Positions 24,380 through 33,978 of a DNA stretch of 64,000 bases are shown here, piece after piece. This DNA comes from Pseudobutyrivibrio ruminis CF1b (GTDB lineage Bacteria; Bacillota; Clostridia; Lachnospirales; Lachnospiraceae). Both the position numbers and the translations under genes were made by a program. The notes under the pieces were generated by a model. That model was given only the letters and a program-made list of their open reading frames with translations. It did no database searches and was not told the origin of the DNA. Within the stretch, counting starts at the first letter, position 1; each line of letters opens with the position of its first letter. The stretch spans positions 62,001 through 126,000 of the forward strand of contig NZ_AUJB01000012.1 of NCBI RefSeq assembly GCF_000424005.1, in the 5' to 3' direction.

Positions 24380-27043
24380 TCAGCACATATAGTTATACTC
24401 ACCGGCTAAAACCCGTTGCTGCGTTCCATTTGGAAGGATTAATTTTGCTTCAAGTCCTACAGGAATAAATAGATGAATATGAACTTTTTCGTTAATATAA
24501 TCCCATCCCATTTCTATTTTTCCTGCTGGTGAATCATACGTTGCTTTTGCAGAAGTAAGTCCATTTGCATCATCACCTATATATATTTCAGGTTGTATTA
24601 CCAGCTCACCATCACAATAGTGTATTCCACATACACCATCCATAATCCAGCCTACAACAGCTCCATAAGAATAGTGATTAAGAGATGCTTTTGGTTCCTT
24701 TCCCGGCTGAATTCCATCCCAGTTTTCCCAAAGGGTTGTGGCACCTTGATTTACCTCATATAACCATCCTGGCATTTGTGGATTCAATAGCAATTGATAT
24801 GCCTCTTTTATATATCCTCTTTTCGCCAGCTGCCTGCATATTTCAGGTGTGGTTAGAAATCCTGTATTTAGCTTTCCATTTTCTTTTTTTACCATCACAG
24901 CTAACTGTTTTGCCGCAAGCTTGTCGGCCTCTTCGTGTAAAAGCCCAAAAGCCAGTGGTCGTACTAATTGACATTGGCGTTCTGTAGTAATCAATCCATT
25001 TTCTGTATAAACTTCAATATAGCCTTGTCTGGCTTTCTCAGACACACGAATTAACTCATTGACTTCAGCTTCAGGTCTATCTAAAATTTTGGCAATCTTT
25101 GACATAAGCATTCCGGAATATGCAAAATAGGCATTAGCAACATCATAGTTACCATCCTTCATGCTTTCAGCCGCGCTTCGGCCTGGCTCACACCACTCGC
25201 CATAATTCATCCCCTTTTCGATTACATAATTTCTATTCTTTTTCGAATGAGACTTGTTAAAAAGCTTTTTCTTACGCGCCTCTTTCTTCAAGAATGAATA
25301 CCAGTTGCACATCATGCTATAGTTTTCACTGAGAACACGCTTATCCCCGGTCAATTGATATATTTCCCAAGGCACAATTATAATAGCGTCTCCCCACGCA
25401 ACGGATCCAGCCAATAGCTTGGCAAAAAATCCAGGTTTATTGTTAGGAGGTGCAATGTTCATTACTCTTCCATCAGAAAGCTGTGTATACCTACACTGTC
25501 TTAACCATTTTTTAAATACAGGAACTGATTCCATCAAACGCAGTCCTGTATATGCAAATATACCAGCATCGCCAGTCCAACCAGCACGTTCTCTTGTTGG
25601 GCAGTCTGTTGGAATATCACAAAAGTTTCCTTTCTGACTCCACATTGCATTTTTTACCAACTGATTTAGCGCTGTATTTGATGTAGTCAATGAAAGAGTA
25701 TCCATCATCTGAGAATACACCGCATGGGCATAGAATACTGCTTTTGATAAATCAGCATTTGTCTCTACTTTTACATAACGAAATCCCATGATGGTAAAGT
25801 TTGCATGATAATGGTTATACCCAGCTTTCATTGTATAATCAATAGTCTGGTAGGTTCCACCTTCTTTATGACGTTTTCTATCTTGAAAGTTTTCCTGTGT
25901 GAACTCTCCATTTTGGTCTAATGTCTCACCATGAATCAGGCGTATTTTTTCTCCTGCCGCTCCATTTGGAATTATAAGCTCAATCTGTCCCGCAAGGTTT
26001 TGACCAAAATCAAGAACTGTATCTCCTTTTGGAGTTTTAAGGATTGTTGCATCAAACCTTTCCATTCTTAGTATAGGCACAGTATCCATTGCTTTCAAAA
26101 GCTCATACCCAATAGGTACTTCCTTCACTTCATGCCAAGCCATCTCATCATCTGACAAGTTCTCCATTCTGGCATCATATACCTCGCCATGTTGCATATC
26201 ATTCTGTCTAAGAGGGCCATTTTGTGATGCTTGCCATGTGTTATCAGTTGACACAATGGCTTTCCCGTTAATCTCTAGCTGGCATATTACAGCCGTTTTT
26301 TCGCCAAATAAATTTCTGTCACCATCTACACCTGATGTACTACGATACCAACCATCACCTAAGATAATATGTATTTCATTTTCTCCAGTCTTAACATAAT
26401 TTGAAACGTCATATGTTTGATATGGTATTTCGAATTTATAATTGGCTGTTCCTGGTGTAAGCACATAATCAGTTATTTTTTGTCCATTTATGTATATTTC
26501 ATAGAGTCCACAAGCGCTGGCATATACTCTTGCAGTCTCTATTTTCTCCATTGAATCCAGACAGAATTTCTTTCTAAGAACTGATGCTGGCTTATGAGGA
26601 ATAAACACTTCATTTTTTTTATGGTTTTTCTCGTTCCATGCTTTTAAAGCCGTAGAGTTCATATAATCTGGAGTACCTATATCAAATTGATACCCAATTT
26701 CCTCACTTGGCTCAATCCATTTAGCATACCAGTCATCACTGTTAAGCAGCCCATATTCAAAGTTGCCTCCATCTGCCCATTCACCTGAGCAATCGTCCTG
26801 ATCCCATAAACGGATAGTCCATGACATGTTATCTCTTGACCTATGCTCTGGTGCAATAATAGCATGCATTTTGTTTGATTCTACCTTGCCAGTATCAAGT
26901 ATTATCTCACTACCCTTTTTTACAACTATTTGGTATGCGCTCTGCATAATACCTTCCTGACACTGCCATGAAACATATAAATCCTGTGCATCTATTCCTA
27001 TAGGGTTATTCCGGTACTCGGTTTTACAATTTATTGCTTTCAT
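24380..27043 (-). CDS. Alpha-L-rhamnosidase, GH78
   Basis: 887 residues, the usual GH78 size. The N-terminal part has the beta-sandwich signature GDGWYRSTSGVDGDRNLFGEKTA (about 230-255), followed by the concanavalin-like domain (LDFGQNLAGQIEL) and the six-hairpin catalytic domain with DCPTRERAGWTGDAGIF, holding the catalytic-acid region. The end has the C-terminal beta domain (TYDSPAGKIEMGW). No signal peptide, so it acts on imported rhamnosides inside the cell. Last gene of an operon with an isomerase-like protein, a GPH symporter and a GH1 enzyme, which suggests removal of the terminal rhamnose before glucose release. Confidence 0.9.
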   Translation of the reverse strand: MKAINCKTEYRNNPIGIDAQDLYVSWQCQEGIMQSAYQIVVKKGSEIILDTGKVESNKMHAIIAPEHRSRDNMSWTIRLWDQDDCSGEWADGGNFEYGLLNSDDWYAKWIEPSEEIGYQFDIGTPDYMNSTALKAWNEKNHKKNEVFIPHKPASVLRKKFCLDSMEKIETARVYASACGLYEIYINGQKITDYVLTPGTANYKFEIPYQTYDVSNYVKTGENEIHIILGDGWYRSTSGVDGDRNLFGEKTAVICQLEINGKAIVSTDNTWQASQNGPLRQNDMQHGEVYDARMENLSDDEMAWHEVKEVPIGYELLKAMDTVPILRMERFDATILKTPKGDTVLDFGQNLAGQIELIIPNGAAGEKIRLIHGETLDQNGEFTQENFQDRKRHKEGGTYQTIDYTMKAGYNHYHANFTIMGFRYVKVETNADLSKAVFYAHAVYSQMMDTLSLTTSNTALNQLVKNAMWSQKGNFCDIPTDCPTRERAGWTGDAGIFAYTGLRLMESVPVFKKWLRQCRYTQLSDGRVMNIAPPNNKPGFFAKLLAGSVAWGDAIIIVPWEIYQLTGDKRVLSENYSMMCNWYSFLKKEARKKKLFNKSHSKKNRNYVIEKGMNYGEWCEPGRSAAESMKDGNYDVANAYFAYSGMLMSKIAKILDRPEAEVNELIRVSEKARQGYIEVYTENGLITTERQCQLVRPLAFGLLHEEADKLAAKQLAVMVKKENGKLNTGFLTTPEICRQLAKRGYIKEAYQLLLNPQMPGWLYEVNQGATTLWENWDGIQPGKEPKASLNHYSYGAVVGWIMDGVCGIHYCDGELVIQPEIYIGDDANGLTSAKATYDSPAGKIEMGWDYINEKVHIHLFIPVGLEAKLILPNGTQQRVLAGEYNYMC

Positions 27044-27075
27044 CTATTCCTGTTACCTCTCGCTCATTGGGTGTT

Positions 27076-27921
27076 TTAATTCACATACTCTTTTAGAAAC
27101 TGAGAACTAATTTCAGCAGAAATTATTGGTGACTTCTGTTCCCAATTTCTATGACTTTCAAGAACAACCGCTTCTACTTCATTCTCTTTTGCAATTTCAA
27201 GCATTCCTTGTAAATCCATACTTCCTTTTCCAAGCTCACAACTATCGGTTTTTAAGATTGATGAAAGTGGTCCCGTCTGTTTTGAGCCTCTATCATTGAT
27301 ATGCCAAAGTTTCATTCGCTGCCCAAGTTTACCCATCCAGTATTCAGGATTCACTCCAATATCAGCAGCCCAATATGAATCAAATTCAAAATTCACATAT
27401 TCCGGATTGGTCTCTTCAATCAAAACTTCATAGGCCATCTTTCCACTTTTTAATCTTCTGAACTCGCAATTGTGGTTGTGATATAAAAGACTTAGTCCTT
27501 CGTTCTTTAGCAATTTTCCTGCTTCATTCAAATTATTTGCCAGGTCATAAACTGCCTTCTCATCGGTATAATCAAAGTGATGCATGCCTGTAATAACCAC
27601 ATATTTTGTTCCGTAAAGATGAGCCTCTTTTGCCACTTCCTCTGTTCTTTTCAATACGCTACCCAAGTCAGAGTGTAAACTAATAACTTTAAGGCCGGAC
27701 TCATCTATCAATTTTTTCCAGTTCAGCTTGCCACTTTTTCCCATAGGCATCCCTGCCAGACGAGTCAAGGCTCTTATGATAAATGGCATGGGGTGAATCA
27801 TGTATGAACATAATTCAATCCCCTGATAGCCAGACGCTCTCAATCTACCCAATGTGTCTTGTGCCTTTTTTTGATTGCCAATCACGGTTCGAAGCTGAAA
27901 CTGTTGTATTCCTCGAATCAC
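27076..27921 (-). CDS. Sugar phosphate isomerase/epimerase-like TIM-barrel protein
   Basis: A 281-residue AP-endonuclease-2-type TIM barrel. Metal-site residues are spread as in the family: LSLLYHNHNCEF, YVNFEFDSYWAADIGVNP, MKLWHINDRG and EAVVLESHRNW. It begins with GTG. Such proteins in glycoside operons often oxidise or epimerise sugars (for example 3-keto-glycoside handling) or isomerise free sugars. Here rhamnose or glucose is the expected substrate. The reaction cannot be fixed from sequence. Confidence 0.75.
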   Translation of the reverse strand: MIRGIQQFQLRTVIGNQKKAQDTLGRLRASGYQGIELCSYMIHPMPFIIRALTRLAGMPMGKSGKLNWKKLIDESGLKVISLHSDLGSVLKRTEEVAKEAHLYGTKYVVITGMHHFDYTDEKAVYDLANNLNEAGKLLKNEGLSLLYHNHNCEFRRLKSGKMAYEVLIEETNPEYVNFEFDSYWAADIGVNPEYWMGKLGQRMKLWHINDRGSKQTGPLSSILKTDSCELGKGSMDLQGMLEIAKENEVEAVVLESHRNWEQKSPIISAEISSQFLKEYVN

Positions 27922-27942
27922 CCTCTACTACCTCACTTTCTA

Positions 27943-29364
27943 TTATTTCTTCTGGCCTTTTGCCTGAATCTCAGCCATCTTTTCCTTTGAAAGAGGGCTT
28001 ATTTTCATGCATATAATTGAGATAATCCATCCTATTATTGGAAATCCATAAAGCAATAACACTGTCAGATACTTAATACCATTAGTCATAGGATCATTTG
28101 GCTGTGGCATAGTTGTCTCATAACCAATAAGAGCAACACAGCCCATGGTAATCACTGTTGCTAACGACGATACAAGTCGGTCAATCATAGAATAGGTAGC
28201 TGTAACAACAGCAGGAATAAACTTTCCAGAACGGTCTTTCTCATAATCGACTACATCCGCACTCATTGATGTTGTAGCTGCTGTGACACCCATTTTTGTT
28301 CCATTAACAGCAAGAGTTAAAACGAAATATACAATAGTTGGAAGTACTGCAACTGTAATCGTTCTCGTATTAATTGTCAGTAAAAATACAGTCATAAGTA
28401 CTGTTGCAATGAGACTTACAAATGACCAGAATGAAATAGCTTTTCTACTTCCATGCTTACCTGCATACTTTCCTCCAATAATGGCGAACACGATTGAAGG
28501 AAGCATCGCAATTACACTGATTAATGTGGAAAGCTGCATATTTCCAATCAGTATTCCAAACATCATTGTTGATACAATAGATTGACTACCAACCTGATTT
28601 GCAAGTTTTACAGCAGAGGCTGAAATCACATAGGTTTGCATTGCTTTATTCTTGCCTAGAAGCGAAACCATATCTTTAAAAGAAACCTTTTCATTATTGG
28701 TTGCAGCCACATCTTCAAAATTTTCTGGACAGTCAGTCTCAGATACACCTATGCAAGCCAGAATAATGAACACAAGAGAGATTGCCACTGTTACAATGCA
28801 CGAAGTGCTAAGCATTTCAACAGAATATGTATTTTGATACTTTGGAAGAATTACCATTGTGATTAAAATTGTCATAATCATTGGCGCAAAGTAACTATAA
28901 ACTGTTGCCCATACCCCTACCATTGGTCTTTGCTCAGGATCATTTGTCATTACCGGTCCCATTATTTGACCTGCAACATTATTCATGGCGTATCCAAATA
29001 AATAAATGACATACATTACTACGAAAAGTATAATTCCATGTCCTTTACCACTTCCCCAAATAAATAACAATAAAACCGCTGCAGACTGAATCAGCCATCC
29101 GCCAAAAAGGAATATACGAATCTTTCCAAATCTGGTGTTAAATTTATCCACGAATACTGCAATTACAGGATTTAGAACACCCTCAAGTATTCTACTGAAT
29201 GTAAGAATAGTGCCCATTATCGCAGTTGCAATACCATACCCAGCATTTCCAACATAACTGACGTAAGTCATTAAGATATAAAAACACATTGCGTTTGCAG
29301 AATTCATTTGTGATAAGGCAATTTGCCAGTTCTTTGCTTTTCTGTAATTAATCTGATTTTCCAT
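27943..29364 (-). CDS. GPH-family glycoside/cation symporter (MFS)
   Basis: A 473-residue membrane protein with about 12 segments. The first loop has GTILTFSRILEGVLNPVIAVFVDKFNTRFGKIRIFLFGGW, matching the D-x(3)-D-x(4-6)-T-x-G-x-x-R/KP block of the GPH (MelB-like) family. It should import the glycoside with Na+ or H+. AAGGAGC precedes the ATG. It lies between GH1 and the isomerase-like gene, so it feeds intact glycosides to cytoplasmic GH1 and GH78 enzymes. Confidence 0.85.
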   Translation of the reverse strand: MENQINYRKAKNWQIALSQMNSANAMCFYILMTYVSYVGNAGYGIATAIMGTILTFSRILEGVLNPVIAVFVDKFNTRFGKIRIFLFGGWLIQSAAVLLLFIWGSGKGHGIILFVVMYVIYLFGYAMNNVAGQIMGPVMTNDPEQRPMVGVWATVYSYFAPMIMTILITMVILPKYQNTYSVEMLSTSCIVTVAISLVFIILACIGVSETDCPENFEDVAATNNEKVSFKDMVSLLGKNKAMQTYVISASAVKLANQVGSQSIVSTMMFGILIGNMQLSTLISVIAMLPSIVFAIIGGKYAGKHGSRKAISFWSFVSLIATVLMTVFLLTINTRTITVAVLPTIVYFVLTLAVNGTKMGVTAATTSMSADVVDYEKDRSGKFIPAVVTATYSMIDRLVSSLATVITMGCVALIGYETTMPQPNDPMTNGIKYLTVLLLYGFPIIGWIISIICMKISPLSKEKMAEIQAKGQKK

Positions 29365-29393
29365 TTTTGCTCCTTTTTACTATCATTTTGTAT

Positions 29394-30698
29394 CTAGCGT
29401 AGACTTCCAAGAAATCTCAGGCTTTCCTTTGGATGTCGGCTCATATCATTTCGATCAACGCCAATAAGTCCAAAGGTCATCTTGAATCCCTTTTGCCATT
29501 CGAAATTGTCTAGTAATGACCAATAAAAATACCCTTTAACTGGTAATCCATCATCTATACATGATTTAATCTCATCAGTAGCAGTTTTTATGTACTCTAC
29601 TCTCTCGTTATCTTCTGATGTTGCAATTCCATTTTCCGTAACAATTAAATCTCCTTTGAAGGACTTTGCCACCTTTCGAACTACATTTCCAATTGCTTTA
29701 GGATAGTTTTCATATCCCATCTGGGTTGTTTTAACTCCATCAGGTAAACGTTCCTCCCCCTGCTCATCGAAACATTTTCTCGTATAACATTGAACTCCAA
29801 GGAAATCATCACCTTCAATAGCTGGAAGATAATGAAGTAATTCTTCATCCCATACTCTTTCAATTGCTTTAGTTGATTCTGCACTATTTGATTCTTCAAG
29901 TGATTGTAAGTCATGCAATGATAATGTAATTCCAACCTTTAAATCAGGCCTAGCTTCTCGAATTGCTTTTACCGCAGCCATGTGTGCTTTCATTACAATT
30001 CGGTCTCCTTCATCTGAGCACTGTGATACAAATACAGCAACATCTCTTGGGTCTTTAAATCCAAATGCCTGTGCACTTTCCATTGCAGCTTGAATCATAC
30101 GATTCTGATCCAAATTGATACCAACCTGAACCTTCGAATCTTCTTCTGCCTGTTTTTCTTCTAGAGAACGACTTGCACTCATGCGAGCCATCATGCTTTT
30201 CATCAGTCCAGCCAATTGATAACGCATATTGGCTTCATTGATGGTGCAAACATAATGAATTCCTTCTCCCAATTCTGAAACAATTCGTCCGCAGTATGCA
30301 GAAAAATCATCAATGACCTCAGGATTCTCCCATCCGCCTTTACGAATTAACCACTTAGGAGATGTAAAGTGCATTAGAGTGATAACCGGTTCCACTCCAT
30401 TTTCTACACAGCACTTAATGACATCCTTGTAATGCTCTACTTCTGCAGAATCCCATTTGCCCTCCTCTGGCTGTATTCTTGCCCACTCAACTGAAAATCG
30501 ATATGCATTCAGTCCAGCATCCTTTAATAGCTTTATATCCTCTTCAAAATGATGATAATGATCTACTGCCAAACCAGAAGGTTCATCAAACATACTGTGC
30601 TCCAAATTCTCTTGAACCCAATAATCACTGTAAATATTGTTTCCTTCTACCTGATGTGCGGCTGTGGCAGCCCCCAATAAAAAACTCTTCTCAAACAT
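29394..30698 (-). CDS. Glycoside hydrolase family 1 (beta-glucosidase-like)
   Basis: A 434-residue GH1 TIM barrel. The N-terminus LLGAATAAHQVEGN is the family signature. The acid/base Glu155 lies in CTINEAN (usually TxNEP) and the nucleophile Glu355 in VTENGIA. No phospho-sugar-binding S-x(6)-K-x-Y motif was recognised in the C-terminal loop, and the partner is a symporter rather than a PTS, so it probably cleaves unphosphorylated beta-glucosides. First gene of the operon, with GAAGGAAG upstream and a TATAAT promoter, facing an AraC regulator. Confidence 0.85.
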   Translation of the reverse strand: MFEKSFLLGAATAAHQVEGNNIYSDYWVQENLEHSMFDEPSGLAVDHYHHFEEDIKLLKDAGLNAYRFSVEWARIQPEEGKWDSAEVEHYKDVIKCCVENGVEPVITLMHFTSPKWLIRKGGWENPEVIDDFSAYCGRIVSELGEGIHYVCTINEANMRYQLAGLMKSMMARMSASRSLEEKQAEEDSKVQVGINLDQNRMIQAAMESAQAFGFKDPRDVAVFVSQCSDEGDRIVMKAHMAAVKAIREARPDLKVGITLSLHDLQSLEESNSAESTKAIERVWDEELLHYLPAIEGDDFLGVQCYTRKCFDEQGEERLPDGVKTTQMGYENYPKAIGNVVRKVAKSFKGDLIVTENGIATSEDNERVEYIKTATDEIKSCIDDGLPVKGYFYWSLLDNFEWQKGFKMTFGLIGVDRNDMSRHPKESLRFLGSLR

Positions 30699-30739
30699 AT
30701 TCTTTCTTCCTTCCTAGTTAAATGTTAAGTTGTGAACAC

Positions 30740-30745
30740 ATTATA
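30740..30745 (-). promoter_or_regulatory. -10 element of the GH1/GPH/GH78 operon
   Basis: Minus-strand TATAAT 42 bases ahead of the GH1 start, without a recognisable -35, as expected if the divergent AraC protein activates it. The 183-base intergenic region is very AT-rich and also holds an imperfect inverted pair TTTGCAC / GCGCAAA near 30825-30845 that could be an operator. Confidence 0.4.
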
Positions 30746-30881
30746 TTGGGATAAACAGATATTGTATTTTATTAAAATGATGTATATTATAGTTTTATGA
30801 TATTTGCTATATTTTTCACTTTTTGCACAATTTACTACTGCGCAAATTTATGAAAAAGTTACAATGGGAGGCTGATATGAA

Positions 30882-32078
30882 ATGCTATTTTCACAATTAG
30901 AATTGATTTATCAAATATATGGAGTTCCAATCTCAGTATTTGATTTAGATGGGACATGTAAGAAACTTATCCCTGATAAGAATTTTAATGGCGCTTTTAA
31001 ACTATCTGATATTCCTGAATGGACACACTTTAGTTCTTTTACAAATCAAGTTTGTTGTCTTGTCACAGATTCCCTGCTTCTATTGGGATTTATCCCGGAT
31101 TTTTCAAATAAGCAGATAATCGTCTTGGGGCCTGCCACTACTGTCGAGATGAATTCTGTTTCCCTGAAACATTTTACGGATCAGGTAAGCTCCAGCTATT
31201 CAAAAGAGATTGCTTTAGCAATATCGAGTACACTTGCTTCGATGAAATTGACTGACCTACATCAATTTAAAGCTACCTTATCTCTAATAGAATCCCTATT
31301 GGGTGTGGAAATACACGATATTAAAACAATTAGCGAATACTCAACGAACTTAACTCAGATAAATGCGCTAGAGAAAGTTACTAATGCAATTACAACAGAG
31401 ATTACTTTTGACGATCATGACTACACTGACACAGATATTCAGGACAGAATTCTATTTTATATTTCTCATGGTATGGTTGAAAATCTTGAGAACCTTGTTA
31501 TTCCAGAGCAATTTATGGAATCAATGAATAGATTAAGTCTACGATATGTTAAAAATTCACTCATTGTTTTGAACTCTCTCAGCCAACGTGCAGCTCTATC
31601 TGCAGGCGTGCCATTACGTTCTACTGACTCTTTAGGAAGGGCTTTTAGTGACCAGATAGAGTCCTCGCCTGATGTTGAGTCCCTAATTCAATTATCAGCA
31701 AGAATGTTCATTCCCGCTGCCTATGCAAGGTTGGTCAGAGATGTTAATATACCAGGCAACACAAGTCGTGATATTCGAACTGTAATAATATATGTTCAAA
31801 ATCATTTTAGAGAACAGATAACTGTCAAGAAACTTGCTGAATTAGTGAATTTATCAGAAGAACATTTATCCAGAAAATTTAAATCCGAAACAGGCATGAC
31901 ACTAAAGAGTTTTATTGTTAAAGAAAAAATACACGAGGCAGAGGCTCTACTTCGCTTCACAGATCTATCACTATCATCAATTTCAGAAATATTATCATTT
32001 TCATCACAAAGCTGGTTTCAAACTGCTTTCAAAAAACAGACTGGAAAGACACCTATGGAATATCGAAAGGAAGCCTAG
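30882..32078 (+). CDS. AraC-family regulator of the rhamnoside locus
   Basis: 398 residues. The C-terminal 100 residues are the AraC double helix-turn-helix (ITVKKLAELVNLSEEHLSRKFKSETGMTLK, then LSSISEILSFSSQSWFQTAFKKQTGKTPMEYRKE). The first 300 residues look like a regulatory domain with no signal peptide or membrane segment; they resemble other Firmicute AraC proteins with a PocR/GAF-like sensor, though this is uncertain. GGGAGG lies 10 bases ahead of the ATG. Divergent from the GH1/GPH/GH78 operon, its probable target. Confidence 0.85.
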   Translation: MLFSQLELIYQIYGVPISVFDLDGTCKKLIPDKNFNGAFKLSDIPEWTHFSSFTNQVCCLVTDSLLLLGFIPDFSNKQIIVLGPATTVEMNSVSLKHFTDQVSSSYSKEIALAISSTLASMKLTDLHQFKATLSLIESLLGVEIHDIKTISEYSTNLTQINALEKVTNAITTEITFDDHDYTDTDIQDRILFYISHGMVENLENLVIPEQFMESMNRLSLRYVKNSLIVLNSLSQRAALSAGVPLRSTDSLGRAFSDQIESSPDVESLIQLSARMFIPAAYARLVRDVNIPGNTSRDIRTVIIYVQNHFREQITVKKLAELVNLSEEHLSRKFKSETGMTLKSFIVKEKIHEAEALLRFTDLSLSSISEILSFSSQSWFQTAFKKQTGKTPMEYRKEA

Positions 32079-32118
32079 TGATAGGCAATTTGCCATGTTT
32101 TTAAACAATCGAGTAGTA

Positions 32119-32145
32119 GGAGGGAGATTAATTAAATCTCCCTCC
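32119..32145. terminator. Perfect hairpin between convergent genes
   Basis: An 11-bp perfect inverted repeat (GGAGGGAGATT / AATCTCCCTCC) with a 5-base loop lies between the AraC gene (plus) and the HD hydrolase (minus). Neither side has a strong T-run, so it may stop or stabilise transcripts from both directions. Confidence 0.5.
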
Positions 32146-32201
32146 ATAACTACAATATTCATATCATGCTTTGGAAGTATAAGGATTGATTTCATAGGCC
32201 T

Positions 32202-32795
32202 TTACCCCGCTAACATTTCCTCGTTAATTGTATCCTCACTAGCTGCCATCGCTTGCAATGTTTTATCTAACAAGTCATTGAGCTCCCAGCCAAGCTGATT
32301 TGCACCACGTTCTATTACCTCTCGTGAACATCCTGCGGCAAATCCTTTGCTTTTATATTTCTTCTTAAGAGATTTTAGTTCCATATCTTTAGTACTCTTG
32401 GATGGTCGCATTAGAGCTGCCGCCCAAATAAGTCCTGTCAACTCATCAGCTGCAAAGAGTACTTTTTCCATCTCTCTTATTGGCTCTACATCTATAGTTT
32501 CTCCGCAACCAACAGTAATACCGTATCCGTGTGAACATACTGCATGAATAATATCATCACTCACACCGCCCTCTTTTAATAATTCTGGAGCTTTTAAACA
32601 ATGTTCATCTGGATACAATTCAAAATCTATATCATGTAAAAGTCCAACAATTCCCCAATATTCCTTTTCATCTGCATAACCAAGTTCATTTGCATACCAT
32701 TTCATAACAGCTTCAACGGTTAATGCGTGTTGAATATGAAAAGAATCCTTGTTGTATTTTTTCAGTAATTCAAAAGCCTCATCTCTTGAAATCAT
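32202..32795 (-). CDS. HD-domain hydrolase
   Basis: About 197 residues. The HD metal site is visible as the His in FHIQHAL, VGLLHDIDFELYPDEH (HD pair) and the later VCSHGYG; the final Asp is probably in LFAADELTGLIWAA. HDIG-type proteins are metal-dependent phosphohydrolases, often acting on nucleotides. The start at 32795 (MISRDEAFELL) is preferred to 32831 because AAGGGGG lies 9 bases upstream. A single gene between two convergent or unrelated units; substrate unknown. Confidence 0.8.
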   Translation of the reverse strand: MISRDEAFELLKKYNKDSFHIQHALTVEAVMKWYANELGYADEKEYWGIVGLLHDIDFELYPDEHCLKAPELLKEGGVSDDIIHAVCSHGYGITVGCGETIDVEPIREMEKVLFAADELTGLIWAAALMRPSKSTKDMELKSLKKKYKSKGFAAGCSREVIERGANQLGWELNDLLDKTLQAMAASEDTINEEMLAG

Positions 32796-32934
32796 TGTTA
32801 CTATCCCCCTTCTCTTATTTTCTAAAAGCATACTCTTTTAGTAGGCAAATAGCAATCTCTATATTACATAGGACGAATGGTTATAAATTTTCTCAATTAA
32901 GTTTACTGTAAATAAATTTTATAATTTGTTCGGG

Positions 32935-33115
32935 TTTACAAAAAATCATCGACGAGTTCTACTCATTAGTAAATCCAGAGACTCACTTTGACTATTTTAA
33001 TGTTAAGCTTACAGGAATTAACGAAGAAAAAGTTGCTAATGCTCCAACCTTTCCAGAACTATGGGAACAAATTGAACCTGTTCCTTTAAGAAAAAATAGG
33101 CTCGTCTTACAGTGA
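32935..33115 (+). pseudogene. Internal fragment of a DnaQ-like 3'-5' exonuclease
   Basis: A start-less plus-strand frame reads LQKIIDEFYSLVNPETHFDYF, then NVKLTGINEEKVANAPTFPELWEQI and stops. This matches the segment after the first DxE motif in DnaQ/RNase T-type exonucleases (EFYTLVNPxxxFDxFNVxxTGI...). The N-terminal DxE and the rest of the domain are missing, so it is a deletion remnant. It fills the 275-base gap ahead of the DUF3592-like gene and overlaps that gene's 3' end by 9 bases. Confidence 0.55.
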
Positions 33116-33493
33116 ACTACTAGTTTTAATAAGAATCAATCCAACTAGAACAGAAAATACTCCAAGTATCAAAATATCTAAAAACCCTAGTCTTTCACTA
33201 GTCCTGAGATGATGAGGCTTTTTCGGATCTATGTAAACTGATATTTCCTCACCACTTTTATATCTAATTGCTTTTAAGGATGATATCACATTCATTTGGT
33301 GTACATTATATTCGCGCCCAGCATAAATATATGAAAATCTTATCAAATTATAAAATTTAGTAGATTCTACTTTTTCAACTTTTGCTGTAATCTTTTCTGT
33401 ACACTTATGAAGAGAATACAAAAGCCATGGTCCTATAAAGGTAACGGTTACTCCAATTATCAATATAAAAAAATTACCTACTCTCATTTCCAA
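33107..33493 (-). CDS. DUF3592-like small membrane protein
   Basis: 128 residues with an N-terminal and a C-terminal membrane segment and between them a beta-rich domain: KVESTKFYNLIRFSYIYAGREYNV, then YKSGEEISVYIDPKKPHHL. The pattern (modified input tensor, then GxxVxVYxDPxxP) is that of DUF3592. A TTG start at 33493 with GGGGGC 8 bases upstream is used; an ATG six bases later is the alternative. The function of the family is unknown. Confidence 0.65.
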   Translation of the reverse strand: MEMRVGNFFILIIGVTVTFIGPWLLYSLHKCTEKITAKVEKVESTKFYNLIRFSYIYAGREYNVHQMNVISSLKAIRYKSGEEISVYIDPKKPHHLRTSERLGFLDILILGVFSVLVGLILIKTSSSL

Positions 33494-33539
33494 GTAGAAT
33501 GCCCCCTTAATAGTTTTAATTTGTTCATCGGCTATTGCT

Positions 33540-33845
33540 TTACATTAAAGCTTCTGACACAATCTTTGAAGCTTCTTTGTATACTTCTAAGTTCTTGTAT
33601 CCTTTAGTAAGAGCAACATCTAACCCCAATGCAGCTGACTTTAATTGATATTTTGTGCGCTCTCGCTCTTCTATTCTTGCTATTTCTTTCTCGCCTAAAA
33701 AAATACTGCATGGTGTAATAGGTCCAAATCCATAATCACAAATGCAGCTTACATATTCCTTGCACTTGGGACAAAGATATATAACATTTCCAGCGATAGC
33801 ACCAGAAAATTCGCATCCACAATTTTTACAATGCAATTGTTCCAT
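33540..33845 (-). CDS. Small zinc-ribbon protein, unknown function
   Basis: 101 residues with two CxxC knuckles (HCKNCG and LCPKCK) forming a zinc ribbon, a third CxC (SCICDYG), then a charged helix (GEKEIARIEERERTKYQL) and a helical tail. No family was recognised. GAGGAGG precedes the ATG. Lies in a small accessory stretch with no clear operon partner. Confidence 0.6.
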   Translation of the reverse strand: MEQLHCKNCGCEFSGAIAGNVIYLCPKCKEYVSCICDYGFGPITPCSIFLGEKEIARIEERERTKYQLKSAALGLDVALTKGYKNLEVYKEASKIVSEALM

Positions 33846-33933
33846 ATCCTCCTCAATTAAACTATCTAAATTATAGTGAATCTAAGTTTACAAAAAAAGA
33901 TGTAATTGCCTCTGACAGCTCTTCTAGTTCAAT

Positions 33934-33961
33934 AAAAAGACCTGCATCACAGATGCAAGTC
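33934..33961 (-). terminator. Terminator of the GH25 gene
   Basis: A 10-bp stem (GACTTGCATC / GATGCAGGTC on the minus strand, one G-U pair) with a 3-base loop is followed by five T, 17 bases after the lysozyme stop. Confidence 0.85.
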
Positions 33962-33978
33962 CTTCTAGTTCTATCATA

